From: Gerris lacustris
Lineage: Eukaryota; Arthropoda; Insecta; Hemiptera; Gerridae
Length of the DNA stretch: 64,000 bases
Assembly (NCBI GenBank): GCA_951217055.1
Contig: OX578276.1
Span: 38,526,205 to 38,590,204, forward strand
Reading direction: 5' to 3'
Shown here: piece by piece, positions 11,073-22,439 of the stretch
How positions within the stretch are numbered: the stretch's first letter is position 1
Layout of the letters: each line of letters begins with the position of its first letter
Position numbers and translations under genes: made by a program
The notes under the pieces: generated by a model
Databases searched by the model: none
What the model was told of the DNA's origin: nothing
The model's input: only the letters and a program-made list of their open reading frames with translations

Positions 11073-11473
11073 CTTTACATGGTACAGATCCCCCCAAGTT
11101 CTGCTACTTTATTTCAAACCGTTTAGATTTTATAACGATATAAGTGTTATTTTTTACAATTTTCAAAGGGTTATTTTGCTATTTTTGCCCCCCTATAGAG
11201 GGCAAAGTATTGGAGATAGAAAAAAAAGTTTCAAGTAAAATTGTATTATTTTTCACAGTAGAATCCAAATATGCTATCAAAGATATACATCCCAGTTTGA
11301 AATTTTAAAGTTGGGTGGCCTGGGGGCAAAGTGGGTGGTTGCCCCTAGTGCATGATTGCATGAAAACAAACATCCCTTTACATGGTGCGGATCCCCTAAG
11401 TTTCATTAATTTATCTCAATCTGTTCAAAAGTTAAGAGAGAGGGGGGGGGGGAGACTTTTGGACCGCCCTGTA

Positions 11474-12219
11474 TAATAGCCCTCCAGGCCTTAACCACTA
11501 GAGTAGGGTCTTTTAGAGGCTATTTAACATCTTATATTCCTTTACAACGGATGTATATGAGCCATGGACGCAGGGAAATGAAGTCACTATCATATGACTA
11601 ACTTTAAATTTCATTAATATGTGTTTAATAGTAAAATATTTGTTTTCTGTTATGCACTTAATTACTTTAACTTTGAAGTTTTTAATGCATGAAATATAAT
11701 TTAATTTTACAGAAATCTAAGATTAACTTTAAAATAATGTGTAACATCCAGGAGAATACTTTAGTATTTGTTTTATAACATATTCTTATGATTTTATCTT
11801 ATTTTTTAAATATGGTAATAAAAAATGTTAGTGGTAACATTAAAAACAGCAGTTTTTTTTTACAAATAATTAATTATGAAAAAAATGCTAAAGACATCAA
11901 TAAGACCTCTTTTGGGAGAGTATAATATAATATACATGAGAGTATAGTATAATATTATACCCAATATAATACACACTGTGCAGTAATATTGATGGTCCAC
12001 TGTATATCAGCAATCAGCATCCGCACATTTAAATGTTTGAGCGTATTGTGTATTATATTATTGAGCATTGATTACTTATACAGAGCGAGCATGGTATTAT
12101 AGGAGCATGATCAACAAGCACTGAATGCATTGAACTTCACAATTAATATTTTAGTATTATAAGGGTAATTTACATTTTATTTGGAGAGAATTTCATTAAT
12201 TTACAATGGGTTATTGTTA
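11474..12219. other. Non-coding, AT-rich
   Basis: No gene or recognised repeat is seen. There is a short ATAATATA-rich, partly palindromic stretch near 11930-11970. Confidence 0.5.
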
Positions 12220-12256
12220 CAGTCGACTCTCGATAATTCAAACATTCATTAATACC

Positions 12257-12535
12257 CTTTTACTTACTTAGCGTAGCTCTACAGCCCGGTGTGGGCTTTG
12301 GCTTGTCTCATGATTTGCCTCCAGTCATTCCTTTTCTTCGCTACAGATCTCCATCCTCTTATCTGTAGCCTTTTTAAATCTTCTTCTACTTCGTCGATCC
12401 AACGTATCCGGGGTTTTCCTCTTCGTCGATCCCCATAGACTTGGGCATTTTAAATCTTTTTTGGCATTCTGCCATCCTCCATTCGCTCCACATGTCCAAG
12501 CCATCCCAATCTCAGATATTTTATAAACCTTACTA
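12257..12535 (-). mobile_element. 3' tail of an RTE-like LINE inside the Tigger element
   Basis: On the minus strand the frame reads [16 protein letters not shown], then, past one stop, GDRRRGKPRIRWIDEVEED and RNDWRQIMRQAKAHTGL. This is the classic C-terminus of RTE/craTs-like endonuclease-reverse transcriptases. The 3' end finishes in AAGTAAGTAAAAGGG. TAATACCC flanks it on both sides (about 12248-12255 and 12539-12546), which fits a target duplication, so the insertion is younger than its Tigger host. Confidence 0.8.
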
Positions 12536-12660
12536 TTAATAATACCCTTTACTCTAAATAATTCGAAGCAAATGCTCGGTCCCTCGAAAAACTCTCGGTA
12601 TTTCGAAGAAAAACTATACAATTTGGTACACTCAGTAATTCAAAGTAAAATTCTGTAAAA

Positions 12661-13200
12661 GTGGAGACATTGACACGCTGCAATTCGAAGTTCCTCTACC
12701 CAACTCTCGACAATTCGAACTTCCTTCCTGGAGAGACACATGTGAACATGTTACGATTGGAAACTTCTCCCTTACTTCTTACCGTTCGAATAAAAAAGCG
12801 TGGACTACTGGAATTATTTAATGAATGGTTAAATACTCATGGTCTCATTAAATACTCAGATGAGAACTCAGAAACACTACATTCTTTTGTTTCTAGACAA
12901 TTGTTCTGTGCACAATAACACCTCTCCTTTATCTAATGTAAAACTTCATTTTTTCCTCCCAAAACACCCACACTACTTCAAAATTACAACTACTTGACCA
13001 AGGAATAATTCAAAATTTTAAAACTTTCTATCGCCATGAAATTGTGAAGACTATATTAGATTGCCTCGATAATCAGCAGACTGTTAACATCACCGTTTTG
13101 ACTGCCATGATTATGACAGACAAAGCTTGGAGAACTGTCACTTCTTCTACAATTTTAAACTGTTTTAAAAAGTCAGGTCGTACATTGATTTTATTTGGTT
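12661..13200 (+). pseudogene. pogo/Tigger-type DDE transposase remnant
   Basis: From 12661 an 85-codon open frame is followed by shifted frames that read SNVKLHFFPPKTPTLLQ and then LDQGIIQNFKTFYRHEI and MTDKAWRTVTSSTI. The DQGII.NFK..YR block marks the end of the DDE domain in Tigger/pogo transposases. At least one frameshift and the loss of the N-terminal part make it inactive. Confidence 0.75.
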
Positions 13201-13335
13201 AAAATATACATCATGACATTTTTTCTTGCCCCTTATACGTTTCTCTCATCCCACCATTTGATAATTTGAACTCTTGATAATTCGTAATAAGTTTTTTAGA
13301 GGTCCCTCCAACTTGGAATTATCGAGAGTCGACTG

Positions 13336-14340
13336 TATTACTGTTAAATAGTGCTGGGTTTTTAGTTTGTTATCATTATTACTTCTTTTCTAATCGTTAA
13401 TTTATTAATTAATGTTCCTGCTTAATACCATTTTTTTGTTGTAGTAATTATTTGTAGAAATGATTCATTTGCATGTACTCATTTAAAGCATCATAGGTAT
13501 TGTTTATTTTACTATTATAGTTGATTTTATTTATTGAAAGGCCTATGTTGAACAACTCCAGCTGATGGCAAATTTGTCAAAGCTAGTAAATGTTGAGAAA
13601 ATAATTTACAAATTAATATTCCTTTTTAAACAAACTAGACTATTAAAAAAATAAACAACTAGATATTTGACTACATGGTAGGTGTGACTAACTGACCTTT
13701 GGTCACAATCAAAAAATAATTGTATGGAATTAGACTAAACAAAAATAGACAAAGATATATTTAAATAGCTATCTAAAAATAATTTATATAAATAGATCTG
13801 TGTCTCTTCATTCAGTTTTATTTTTTGAATTTAAATAAAAACATTTAGATTTATTAAAATATATTTCCAAATTGTATTATTAACCCAAGAATACTCATAT
13901 TCCAGAAATGGCCTTTAATAATATTCATTTTGATCAACTTCAAGGAATCTGTACATTCCGCAATGAAGGTTGCTATTTTGGTAAAGGTGGAGAAATACAA
14001 TTTTTAATGAAAACTTTCTAATTTCATGTAGTTGTTTTTTATTTATAAAATTCTCTTTAGGCTGCCCTAACTATCTTGGTTCCACAATGAACTACATTTC
14101 CCAAAAAAGGAAAAACAAAATGTGAATAGGAATTATTTAAAAATAAGTTTTGGGAAGAATATAAAGTTTTATTGTTATTTATTAAACAAAAACAACCCCG
14201 TACAATAGGAAGGGATACAAAGGAAAGGGAAAGGGGAAGAGACATGAATAAGTTGCAGCAACGATAAAACTGAAGTCGAGATTGGTAAGTAATTGGTCTA
14301 AATAAATAATAAGAGAAAAAAAATCACAATTAATCTTATA
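13336..14340. other. Non-coding, AT-rich
   Basis: No coding frame or repeat boundary can be supported. The minus-strand open frame at 14057-14245 has no recognisable features and no splice context. Confidence 0.45.
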
Positions 14341-14900
14341 TAGATTTATTTATTAATTATAACACTTTAATTTATATAAGGAAAGAATATAATAAGTATA
14401 ACACGCGTCGAGTGCGGAAAGTAGAATGTCATGGCTGTTTCCGCACGAGTTGCGTACCGTGCTTTATCTACGATTGTTAGATTTAAATAATAAATACAGA
14501 AAAAAATAAACTTCCTTTATGCAAGTTCGTATTTCTCTTTTTTGATAAAGATGACATTAATTCATTAGTTGTATTTTGTGCCGAATTAATTATTTCTGGA
14601 GCCGTATTATTCTCATAATCATTTAAATCACTCATTGATTTTCACAAAAAAACTCTATATAAACAGTTACAAATTAGTTTTGTTAAACGTAAACAAACTC
14701 GCTAATCGTGAGTAAAGGTGAAGAATTCTTCTTTTTTACCACCCTAGGGCAGTAAAAAAGAGGAATTCTTCAGAATTATGAGACGCTCATGAGCAATGAA
14801 TTCAAGTACCTAAAGAATAACTTTCTACGCATCTAAACAGAGATACAATGTTTATATTTCGTAACAATCGTAGATAAAAATATTTATTTTATATTACTCC
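14340..14900. repeat. Inverted-repeat element with an inner EcoRI-centred hairpin
   Basis: An outer pair TTTATCTACGATTGTTA (about 14463-14479) and its inverse near 14862-14878 brackets an inner palindrome at about 14717-14776. There, GAAGAATTCTTCTTTTTTAC is mirrored across CACCCTAGGGC by GTAAAAAAGAGGAATTCTTC. This looks like a foldback MITE. No clear target duplication was identified. Confidence 0.6.
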
Positions 14901-15093
14901 TCAGGCTTAATAATAGGAAAAAGTATTTATAAATTAACATAAATTTAATAAAATATGTAAAACATAATAATTATATAGTATAAAACATACAGGTTTTTCT
15001 CAAACTTTAGGACTTTACATTTTGCTGAAAACTATCAAAAGAAGAGGTCTAACTATAAAAGAACATATCTCTGACACTTAAACACATGCGATG

Positions 15094-15096
<3 letters not shown>

Positions 15097-15178
<82 letters not shown>
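15097..15178. repeat. (TA)n microsatellite
   Basis: An uninterrupted TA run of about 80 bases. Confidence 0.95.
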
Positions 15179-15184
<6 letters not shown>

Positions 15185-15260
15185 CTTTGAAACATAAAAA
15201 TATCTTTCTAACAAAACTAATTAAGAACATATCTCTGCCATTTAATAACATGCCATGACA

Positions 15261-15513
15261 TTCTTACAGATATTAACAAATATAATAGATTCTTACAGAT
15301 ATTAAAGAATATAATAGATTCTTACACATATTAATGAATATAATAGATTCTTACACATATTAATGAATATAATAGATTCTTACACACATTAATGAATATA
15401 ATAGATTCTTACACATATTAATGAATATAATAGATTCTTACACATATTAATGAATATAATAGATTCTTACACATATTAATGAATATAATAGATTCTTAGA
15501 GATATTAATGAAT
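15261..15513. repeat. 29-bp minisatellite, about 8.7 copies
   Basis: Unit ATTCTTACACATATTAATG plus AATATAATAG. The middle copies are almost identical and the end copies diverge (TTACAGATATTAACAA on the left, TTAGAGATATTAATG on the right). This is the pattern of a locally homogenised tandem array. Confidence 0.92.
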
Positions 15514-15599
15514 AAGAACGCAATCTAAGAATATAAATTTAATTTAAGATTTTAGAACATACAAATAGCATTCAGCCACATAAAACCTTAATATGTTCA

Positions 15600-15960
15600 A
15601 AGTCTAAAAGTAATTTAGATAAAAAAAAACCCCATAATTCTGCCACAAACATTCAAGGGAGATAATGTCTTTTTGTATCTAAGCTATTAAGACATAAAAC
15701 TATAACTCTGTCAAATGATAGTCAAAGTTATATTTTAGATCAAAGAACATAATTCTGCCACAAATATTCTATGAGATTATTTAACTTAATACCTATTTTA
15801 GACAAAGAACATAATTCTGCCACAGATATTCAATGAGATTATTTACTTAATATTTAGGATATTAGGACAGAAGAAGCCACACTGTAACATTAACTGCCAT
15901 ACTTCTTCCACAAACATAAATATGAAACATATTTTTGCCAGTAAGCTAAAGTAGCCTACT
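15600..15960. repeat. Degenerate tandem repeat (CATAATTCTGCCAC)
   Basis: The motif CATAATTCTGCCACA recurs at about 15632, 15749 and 15809 within a longer unit that includes GAGATTATTTA. Similar GAACATATCTCTG motifs at about 15060 and 15223 suggest an older array spanning 15.0-15.96 kb. Confidence 0.6.
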
Positions 15961-16639
15961 AAAAAAAAAATGTTATCTTATTATTTAAGGCATTGATACA
16001 AATGGATGAACTAAAAAAGTCCTTTTTCTTCTGATTTTTGGCTTCAAAATATAAGTAAAGTGGCAGGCGCAAAGAAAGGCTTATATGTGCATGCAAAAAT
16101 AATATGAAAGTAAAAAAGCAATCTCAACAACCCCTCATTCCTTCTATTTGTTGAATTCGCTCTTCTATATTATTAAAAAATAAACTTAAGAGGCTAGGTT
16201 ATGTGATGTTATTATAGAAATATAAAAGCTCAACAACTCAAATCCACCTTAATTTGTTGAGATCCTCAATGCCTTGTTAATCAATTAATTATTATTATTT
16301 ATTCAATTTTTTTTTTTTCTTCTAGACTAGTTAATAATTCAATACACTCTTTCTTTTAAAATTAATTTAGAAAATAAAATATACAAAGAACATAACTTAC
16401 AACTAAATAACACATCCCATATTTTTAAAGTAATTTAATGATAATTATATTTATAAAAAAAAAAATTAAATCTCTATAATAATTATAACATATCTATAAG
16501 GTAGAAAATTAAATATTATTTAGTATTTTTCACACATTAAAGTATTATTAATAGGTTTATGATCATAAAAAAGTTTTTTTTTTTTTTTGGTTTCTTTTTA
16601 ATTGAAACCTCCAACCACGTTTCTGTATATTTCTCGATA

Positions 16640-16840
16640 AAAGTACAGTAAAACTTCTATAAAGTGACCACTGAAGGGACCAACTAAAAGTGTTCACCTT
16701 AGGCAAGTAGGCCTCATTCTCTGTAACCATAATTAGAAATAAAAGAATTATCAAATTACAGTAAACTTCAATTAAGTGAAAAAACTTGAAAAATTATTTT
16801 TCCTCAAGGACCAAAGAAAAGTGTTTGACATGACCAGGAT
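16640..16840. repeat. Possible pogo-like terminal fragment
   Basis: ACAGTAAAACTTCTATAAAG and TGACCACTGAAGGGACC resemble the ends of pogo/Tigger MITEs (CAGTAAAACCTC..ATAA type). A similar ACAGTAAACTTCAATTAAGT follows at about 16758. No matching opposite end was found. Confidence 0.35.
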
Positions 16841-17084
16841 TTCCAAAATTTTATTAATTTAGACCTTTTAAATTTCAATTTTAGAATTTGTAGACCTAAT
16901 TCTCTGTAAATATTATTTGAATTAAACAGATTTTATTGTATTTGCAAAACACAAACTCCTGTTATTTACCCTCTTTAACTTAGAAGTAATATTTAATTTT
17001 TGACTAGTTTTGTTTTTGACTACATACTTAACTTTTTTTATGACCATAAACCAAAATGCGAAAACAAAATTTAATATACATATA

Positions 17085-17090
17085 TTTATT
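17085..17090 (-). terminator. Possible poly(A) signal for the coiled-coil gene
   Basis: TTTATT on the plus strand (AATAAA on the minus strand), about 205 bases after the stop codon. It is one of several candidates in AT-rich sequence. Confidence 0.35.
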
Positions 17091-17294
17091 TATAAATTGA
17101 TGGTAATACTCACAGTGTCACCGTTTAAAGTAAACTTATTTTTAAACTTTAACTCAAATAATAGATGAAAGAGAGCATTTAGCACAAAAAAGGAACAAAC
17201 GAAATTTTCTGTGAACTAAAAAAATAAACAATCTTAATATTGAAAGTTTGGCACTTAATTAAAGTGGCAAGGTTAATACATTTTTTTTTTTTTT

Positions 17295-20200
17295 TTACTT
17301 TTGAAGTTGTTTAAGAAGTGGGTGATCACCCTTAACTTTGTTTACGGTGGTACCTCCAAGTCTTCCACCATTAGAAGTGTCTGTAGAGTTTTCCTCAAGT
17401 GATAAGCGCTCAAGGGCTTTCTTCCTTTCCTCCTCCTCCCTGTAAAAAAAAATTTGATGTGTACATTATTTAAAAATTTTATTGTAATTTAATTTAATTT
17501 TTTTTTTTTTATTGTTCATAGTCAACTACAAGAACCCTTATGATCTGTTCTGTTTGTAACACCCTCCATACGTTTGAAACATGATATTATGCATGTTCTT
17601 GGTACATTATTTGTTTACTTTTTAAGTGAAAATTACAAATTTAACTTTATAATTATCATGAAAATGTTAACACTTCCGTTACCACATAATATGTTAATTA
17701 TAATAAATAGTTAAATTCACTCACTCCCGGCATTTAGAGATACATAGAAAACATGTGTGTATCAAATATAGCAATGGGAAATATTTTAAAACTGGTGTAA
17801 TTCAACCCATTAAGAGATTTAATAAAAAACTAGAGGTAGCCAGATTTATTTATTTGAGGTTTGCATCAATGCAAAATAAGATTTGAACTATTAATAGTTC
17901 AATATGTACTAATATTAATAATTAATAATCTGTACTATTAACTACAGTTACTACTCTTAGTTCTTGTAACAGTTTTATAATGATATTTTGCAAATGTGAT
18001 AAAATTAAAATAACGCTCTGTAATTCTAGATTAGCAGATCTAAGGCGGCTTTCACACCGAAGTAGCAAGTCACAGGTTGCATGCGTCCTAGTAACACTGG
18101 ATTATATAAGGAGTTGAGGTAATTGAAAGAGAGCCTACACACCGAAGATGCAAGAGCAATGTGCATCCTGAAAGGAAAATGCATAGGCGCACTTCGCACT
18201 TGCATGTGTAGGCTTGTTCAATTACCTGGACTCCTTAGATAATCCGGTGTTACTAGGACGCATGCAACCTGCGACTTGCTACTTTGGTGTGAAAGCTGCC
18301 TAAGAGACCAATAAGCCTGCAATTATAGTTGGGTATAGTTGGGTTTTAACTTTTAAAAGGACAGGGGAGGCAATTACTAAGTTTCCATGATGTTTCAATA
18401 CGGATTGAATCCTGATTTGGGAATTAACATGAATCCGAATCAATACGTTTTCAATACACCAAACTTTTACGATACTCTTTTTAAAATTAGTATTAACTTT
18501 TGACAGTGAGAAGGTCGGGCCAACTAGGCAAATAAATGTCACCCACCCCTCCCACAGGCCAGTGGCTTTATTTTTTTACTACGTTTTTATTAGCTTGTTT
18601 TCTTGTTTGTTTGTGTCTTCAGTACAAATCTTGCAATTAATTTTTAACTAACTTCCCGAGTAGCTTGACATTTGAACCTTTTAGAATAGCTCAGAACACG
18701 AAACAATGCATTATTTTAATACTTTTAGTAATCTTTCAGCAGAATTTATTTAGTTTACCGGCTGTTTGTAGTGGTTAGTGTCATGGTGGCTTGAAATAAT
18801 TTTGTTTCCGAACGGGACCGGTTGAAGGCAGCGGTCGACCGAAAAGGTTATAAACAAAGATAGGTTATAAATATAAATTTGTTTAGAAGAATATAAGTGA
18901 AGCCCTGACGATTCCTCTCAAGTGCATAAACTATAGCAGCGGCACCCCTTTAGGTTCAATCTGTATATAGCTGTTATCCCTTTCCTTTTTCCTTAACTAA
19001 AAACTCAGATTACACAACGTTCAGCAGCATCTTCCTCCTTAAACCTTGCACCACACTGTTCACATCGATAATATCAACTCTTCTGTGTACAAATGATAAA
19101 TTTATAATCTCTTAAATGTATAAAATATGCAAATGAACTGTTTGACAAATGGATATAATCTCTCATGTATAAATCAAGCAAAATTATGCCACCAAGCGAT
19201 TCTCGACCACTTTTCACACCAACTTCAAACTCGCCTACGCTTGTCCTATCAAAGTTATAACTAAAAAATTATATATTTCTGTAATCAGCTCGTCGCACTC
19301 TTTCATATGATACCCCACATGGTCTCCAGAAAAAACAATGATGTCTTAACCTTTAAGTTTCTTTACCCATTTTCTAAAAAAATATTTTTTTAAGTCGCTA
19401 TATTTTAAAAATGTGTGGGTAGGTACTATACACACAGAAAAAGAGAATATAAACTTTTTTAAATTACGATGACAATCCACCAAAGAAGGTAACATTATGG
19501 TTACTAACCGGACTAACCGCATTTCAGATTTGGTCGACAGCTAAATCGACCAGAGGTTGTTTAGGTTGGTGATTCGGTACACACCGGTTACTTCTCGGTC
19601 AACCTGGTCAGTGTTTCCAAACGTACCCTAAGTTTACAAATAAGTATGTTGTTTTTTTTCTACAGTTCCTACACAAACAGGCTAGAGGCACTCACACTCA
19701 GTGCATGTCAGGATCGAGTTAAGGTGTTTTCATGAAACTTGATCCAGATACGATCCTAGAATTTAGTGTATCAGATCTGTATCGAAATGTTATTCAATCT
19801 GCAAGGTTTCATTGAACAAGGTTTTCATGAACACTTTGGATCCAAAAACTGCATTCAACCCGTATTTAAACATCATGGAAACTTAGTAAATGATAGCTCA
19901 AGATTTTGGTTTTAAGGAAATCAGGTGTCAATTCTTCCTATGCAGTCAAAAGTAAGAAACTTGTCATGGTAAAACTAAAGAATCCTGTGCATTTTGGGGA
20001 GGGTGGTTCTACCATTTCCAGATACAGGAGAATTTATATTCCTTCGTCAAAATTATTATTAAGACAAAGGGATATTTAGTCCACTGTACTATGGGGATGA
20101 ATGAATTACACACTTCTGTACATAAAAGTTTCAATACCTCATAGTCCTGATCGTAATGTCTCATTCAGTTCAGCCCTTACCTTGACCAAGCTGTAGACAA

Positions 20201-21498
20201 CAAATTCATGGGCCCACCAGAGTGTAAAACATAAATAAGATATTCTGTACCAGGGCATAAGATATTATAAGATTGTATTAATCCCCTTTTGGGTGGAACT
20301 ACAGCATTTGGGGCCCCTACTAGATATCGCAAATCACTACTATCGATTGTTATAATGGCGCCATATTTTGATATATCCAACAATGAGTGATTTGCGTAAT
20401 TTTACACGTTTTAACAAAAATGTGGGTTGAACTGAGATACACGGTGCGGTCGAGAATCGCTTGGCAGCTAGAGATTATATCCCTTTGTCAAACAGTACAT
20501 TTGTATGATTTATATATCTGAGTGATTATATATGCATACTTTGAACATAGGAGAGTTGATATCCCTTTGTCAAAATAATACATTCCAGTGAGGACTGCAC
20601 ACTTTTCTAACCTCTTCCCCTCACAGCACTGTATTCCTCAGTTTTACCAAAATGTGTTTGAATTAAATTTTTTTAGCCTTAATTTTTTTTGTCCTAGAAT
20701 TTTCAATCGCCGCTCAGCACAGCTTCGCTCATATCTGAAGAAAAACAACCCTCCTGCATATAAACCAGGTAGAGGTCCAAATCGAAGTACAAAAGAGTTT
20801 AACGGACAAGATACATCGATATATAAAGTCTTGAAAGAGGTCAATAGTGAGATAACGTGTTATCAGATATACTGTAGTTCAGCCCCCTTTTGGAAAAAGT
20901 TAATCATATATTTACTTGAGTAGTTATAAGTTGATCCCTCAACCATGGCATAACTAGATGAATATTACCTTTTTAGTTTCTCTTGCTGGGCATGATTTGC
21001 ATCATTTTGATATCGAGCATTATAGTTCTCTCTGGACTGGCAAAGTTCAAAGTGCTTTTCTTCTTCAGTTAACTTATGTCCCGTCAATTTGTTGCCAAGT
21101 TCTCCGACACCTTGGTATCTCTTTAATTTTTCTTCTAATTTCTTACGCTTTCTCTCCTCTTGCTTGACCTTGAAGGCCTCTTTGTCATTATCGTATCTAG
21201 ACTGGAACTGGTTGAGTCTTAATAACCTCATTTGTTCTGGATCTGGATAGAGTGATCGAGCAGGAGTAACTTCGTAGGATGTACGAGCTTGCGGAAATCG
21301 ACTACGGTTTGAGGACATACCGTAACCAGTATAATAAGCGTCTTCGTCTATGTAATCACTAATACTACTGTAAAGCGGAGGATAACGCCTTGAAGAATTC
21401 GAGGAACTTCCAGAGAGCGTAGTTATAGTTCCATTAGGCGTGGATTGCCGTTGGATTCTGCTACGCACCGACTTTGCATAAACCTGTCGAGTTGTCAT
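17295..21498 (-). CDS. Uncharacterised 224-residue basic coiled-coil protein, two exons
   Basis: Exon 1 (21498 to 20969) codes for MTTRQVYAKSV to QQEKLK. An in-frame TGA two codons upstream of the ATG supports the start. Exon 2 (17439 to 17295) continues in phase through EEEERKKALERL to HPLLKQLQK and a stop. Junctions are AG|GTAATA and ACAG|G. Residues 1-90 are low-complexity and rich in Ser, Tyr and Arg. About 90-140 form a charged heptad-like helix (KVKQEERKRKKLEEKLKRYQ), and a second Glu/Lys/Gln-rich helix spans the intron. No signal peptide or membrane segment is seen. The order of a disordered N-terminus followed by a KxKREE-type coil recalls EPSTI1-like proteins, but I do not claim that relation. 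The 3.5-kb intron is filled with foldback repeats. Confidence 0.8.
18040..18303. mobile_element. Foldback MITE, arms about 110 bp
   Basis: The left arm from TAAGGCGGCTTTCACACCGA is mirrored by the right arm ending TTTGGTGTGAAAGCTGCC. Inside each arm are GGTTGCATGCGTCCTAGTAA and CAATTACCT..ACTCCTTA-type blocks, with only a few mismatches. It is about 264 bp with no coding sequence, in the intron of the coiled-coil gene. The GGCTTTCACACCG type of end is common in arthropod MITEs. Confidence 0.85.
19070..20560. mobile_element. Inverted-repeat element, about 1.5 kb
   Basis: The left arm about 19070-19215 (CTGTTTGACAAATGGATATA, GCGATTCTCGACCAC) recurs inverted at about 20440-20560 (GGTCGAGAATCGCTTGG, AGAGATTATATCCCTTTGTC). 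Between the arms lie a reversed copy of the AGGGTCC repeat (19200-19440) and the TTTGTC dispersed repeat (about 20040-20105). Exact ends and target duplication were not resolved. Confidence 0.55.
20698..20839 (+). other. Exon-like open stretch opposite the coiled-coil gene intron
   Basis: A strong acceptor (AATTTTTTTTGTCCTAG) is followed by an open frame reading FNRRSAQLRSYLKKNNPPAY to YKVLKE and then a donor GAG|GTCAAT. It is on the strand opposite to the surrounding intron. The composition looks protein-like (charged, with few AT-rich filler codons). I do not recognise it, and no partner exon was found. It may be an exon of a nested gene, a retained transposon exon, or chance. Confidence 0.25.
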
Positions 21499-22200
21499 CT
21501 TTCAAAATCTCTTGATTTTAAAAACCAAAAAACAACACACTTAAATTATACTTACTTATAATAAAAATATTAATATTGTTCTTCACTTATCTCAATAAAC
21601 GTGAGTAGAATAAAACGTTATTAAACAAATATTTTGCAAGTGTCAATTCCCGAGTCCCGACTTGGGCAAAAAACAACTAGCACAAAAATGAAACGCAAAT
21701 GGAAACTGGAAACTGTAGAACACAGAATTCTGTTCATAATGATAAATCAAAATAGAACATCCCGAACATCGATACCGAACATCTTATCAACCCTGGTCAT
21801 TCTTTTAAAAAAGTGGTTTATTTGTGAACGGTCTGACTGTTACCTTCCAGCAAGGATAGTGCAAGGGGCAAGGACGGTGTATAGAGGATACCTAGTTTCG
21901 GTAGGGTGGGAGTAGCGGTAGAATGGTGGGAGATTGCTCTGACGTAACATAAGACCCCCCCCCACTCCCTAACCAGCTTATAAATACAATACAACTTCTA
22001 CCTTGAAGTCTATCTTTTTACATAATTTGTGTTTGTGATTCTTTTTAACTGTCCCAATTGTTTAATTTAATTAAAATTCATATATATATGTATATATTCA
22101 ATATGTTGTTATCACATTAATTCAGCAATAATTATTCATAATGATCTGATTTCTGATCACTACAACTAAATTATTAATCACTGTTTTCGAAAATTTAACA
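21499..22200. other. 5' flank of the coiled-coil gene
   Basis: This should contain the minus-strand promoter. No TATA or initiator motif stands out. The plus-strand open frame at 21634-21915 has no recognised features. Confidence 0.4.
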
Positions 22201-22439
22201 ATCTTTCGGCTCCAAGAAAATTTTATCTGAACTTTATGTATTCAAGGTTGCTGAATCCGAATCTGAAGTCAAAATTTCTCCTATACGTACAGTTTTCCCG
22301 GAAACTGCGCCTAAAGTTCGGAAAAATTGTGTTTTTGGGGGGTTTCGACCCAATTTTTCGCCCAAAAAAATTTAATATTTTAATATTTTAATTAACATTT
22401 TAATATTTATTAATAAACGTTGTGGTTTTGCCCAATTTT

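Larger units (their letters stand above)
8700..11473. mobile_element. Foldback element with TA-flanked ends, twice interrupted
   Basis: The left end TACAAGGTAGTCC and the inverted right end (TACAGGGCGGTCC) are flanked by TA. The inner sequence is two forward units (from about 8730 and about 9075) and then inverted units to 11440, with shared marks such as GGATCTGTACCATG and CTTTGCCCCCAGGC. The palindrome centre lies near 10230. Without the two insertions (906 and 760 bp plus their 8-bp duplications) it would be about 1.1 kb, the size of a non-autonomous foldback or MITE. The TA flank fits Tc1/mariner-like insertion. Runs of C and G occur at each end. Confidence 0.75.
12220..13335 (+). mobile_element. 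Tigger/pogo-like DNA transposon, internally deleted
   Basis: Terminal inverted repeats CAGTCGACTCTCGATAATTC and GAATTATCGAGAGTCGACTG are flanked by TA on both sides, as in Tc1/mariner/pogo elements. Subterminal sequence repeats the TCGATAATTCGAA-type motif. A transposase remnant lies inside, and a LINE tail (12257-12535) interrupts the left subterminal region. Confidence 0.85.

Noticed and set aside
15261..15513. CRISPR array
   Set aside because: The repeat is a contiguous tandem unit without unique spacers, in eukaryotic DNA.
20588..20923. Single-exon gene over the whole 111-codon frame
   Set aside because: The first part is T-rich intron-like sequence; only 20698-20839 looks exon-like, so only that part is listed.
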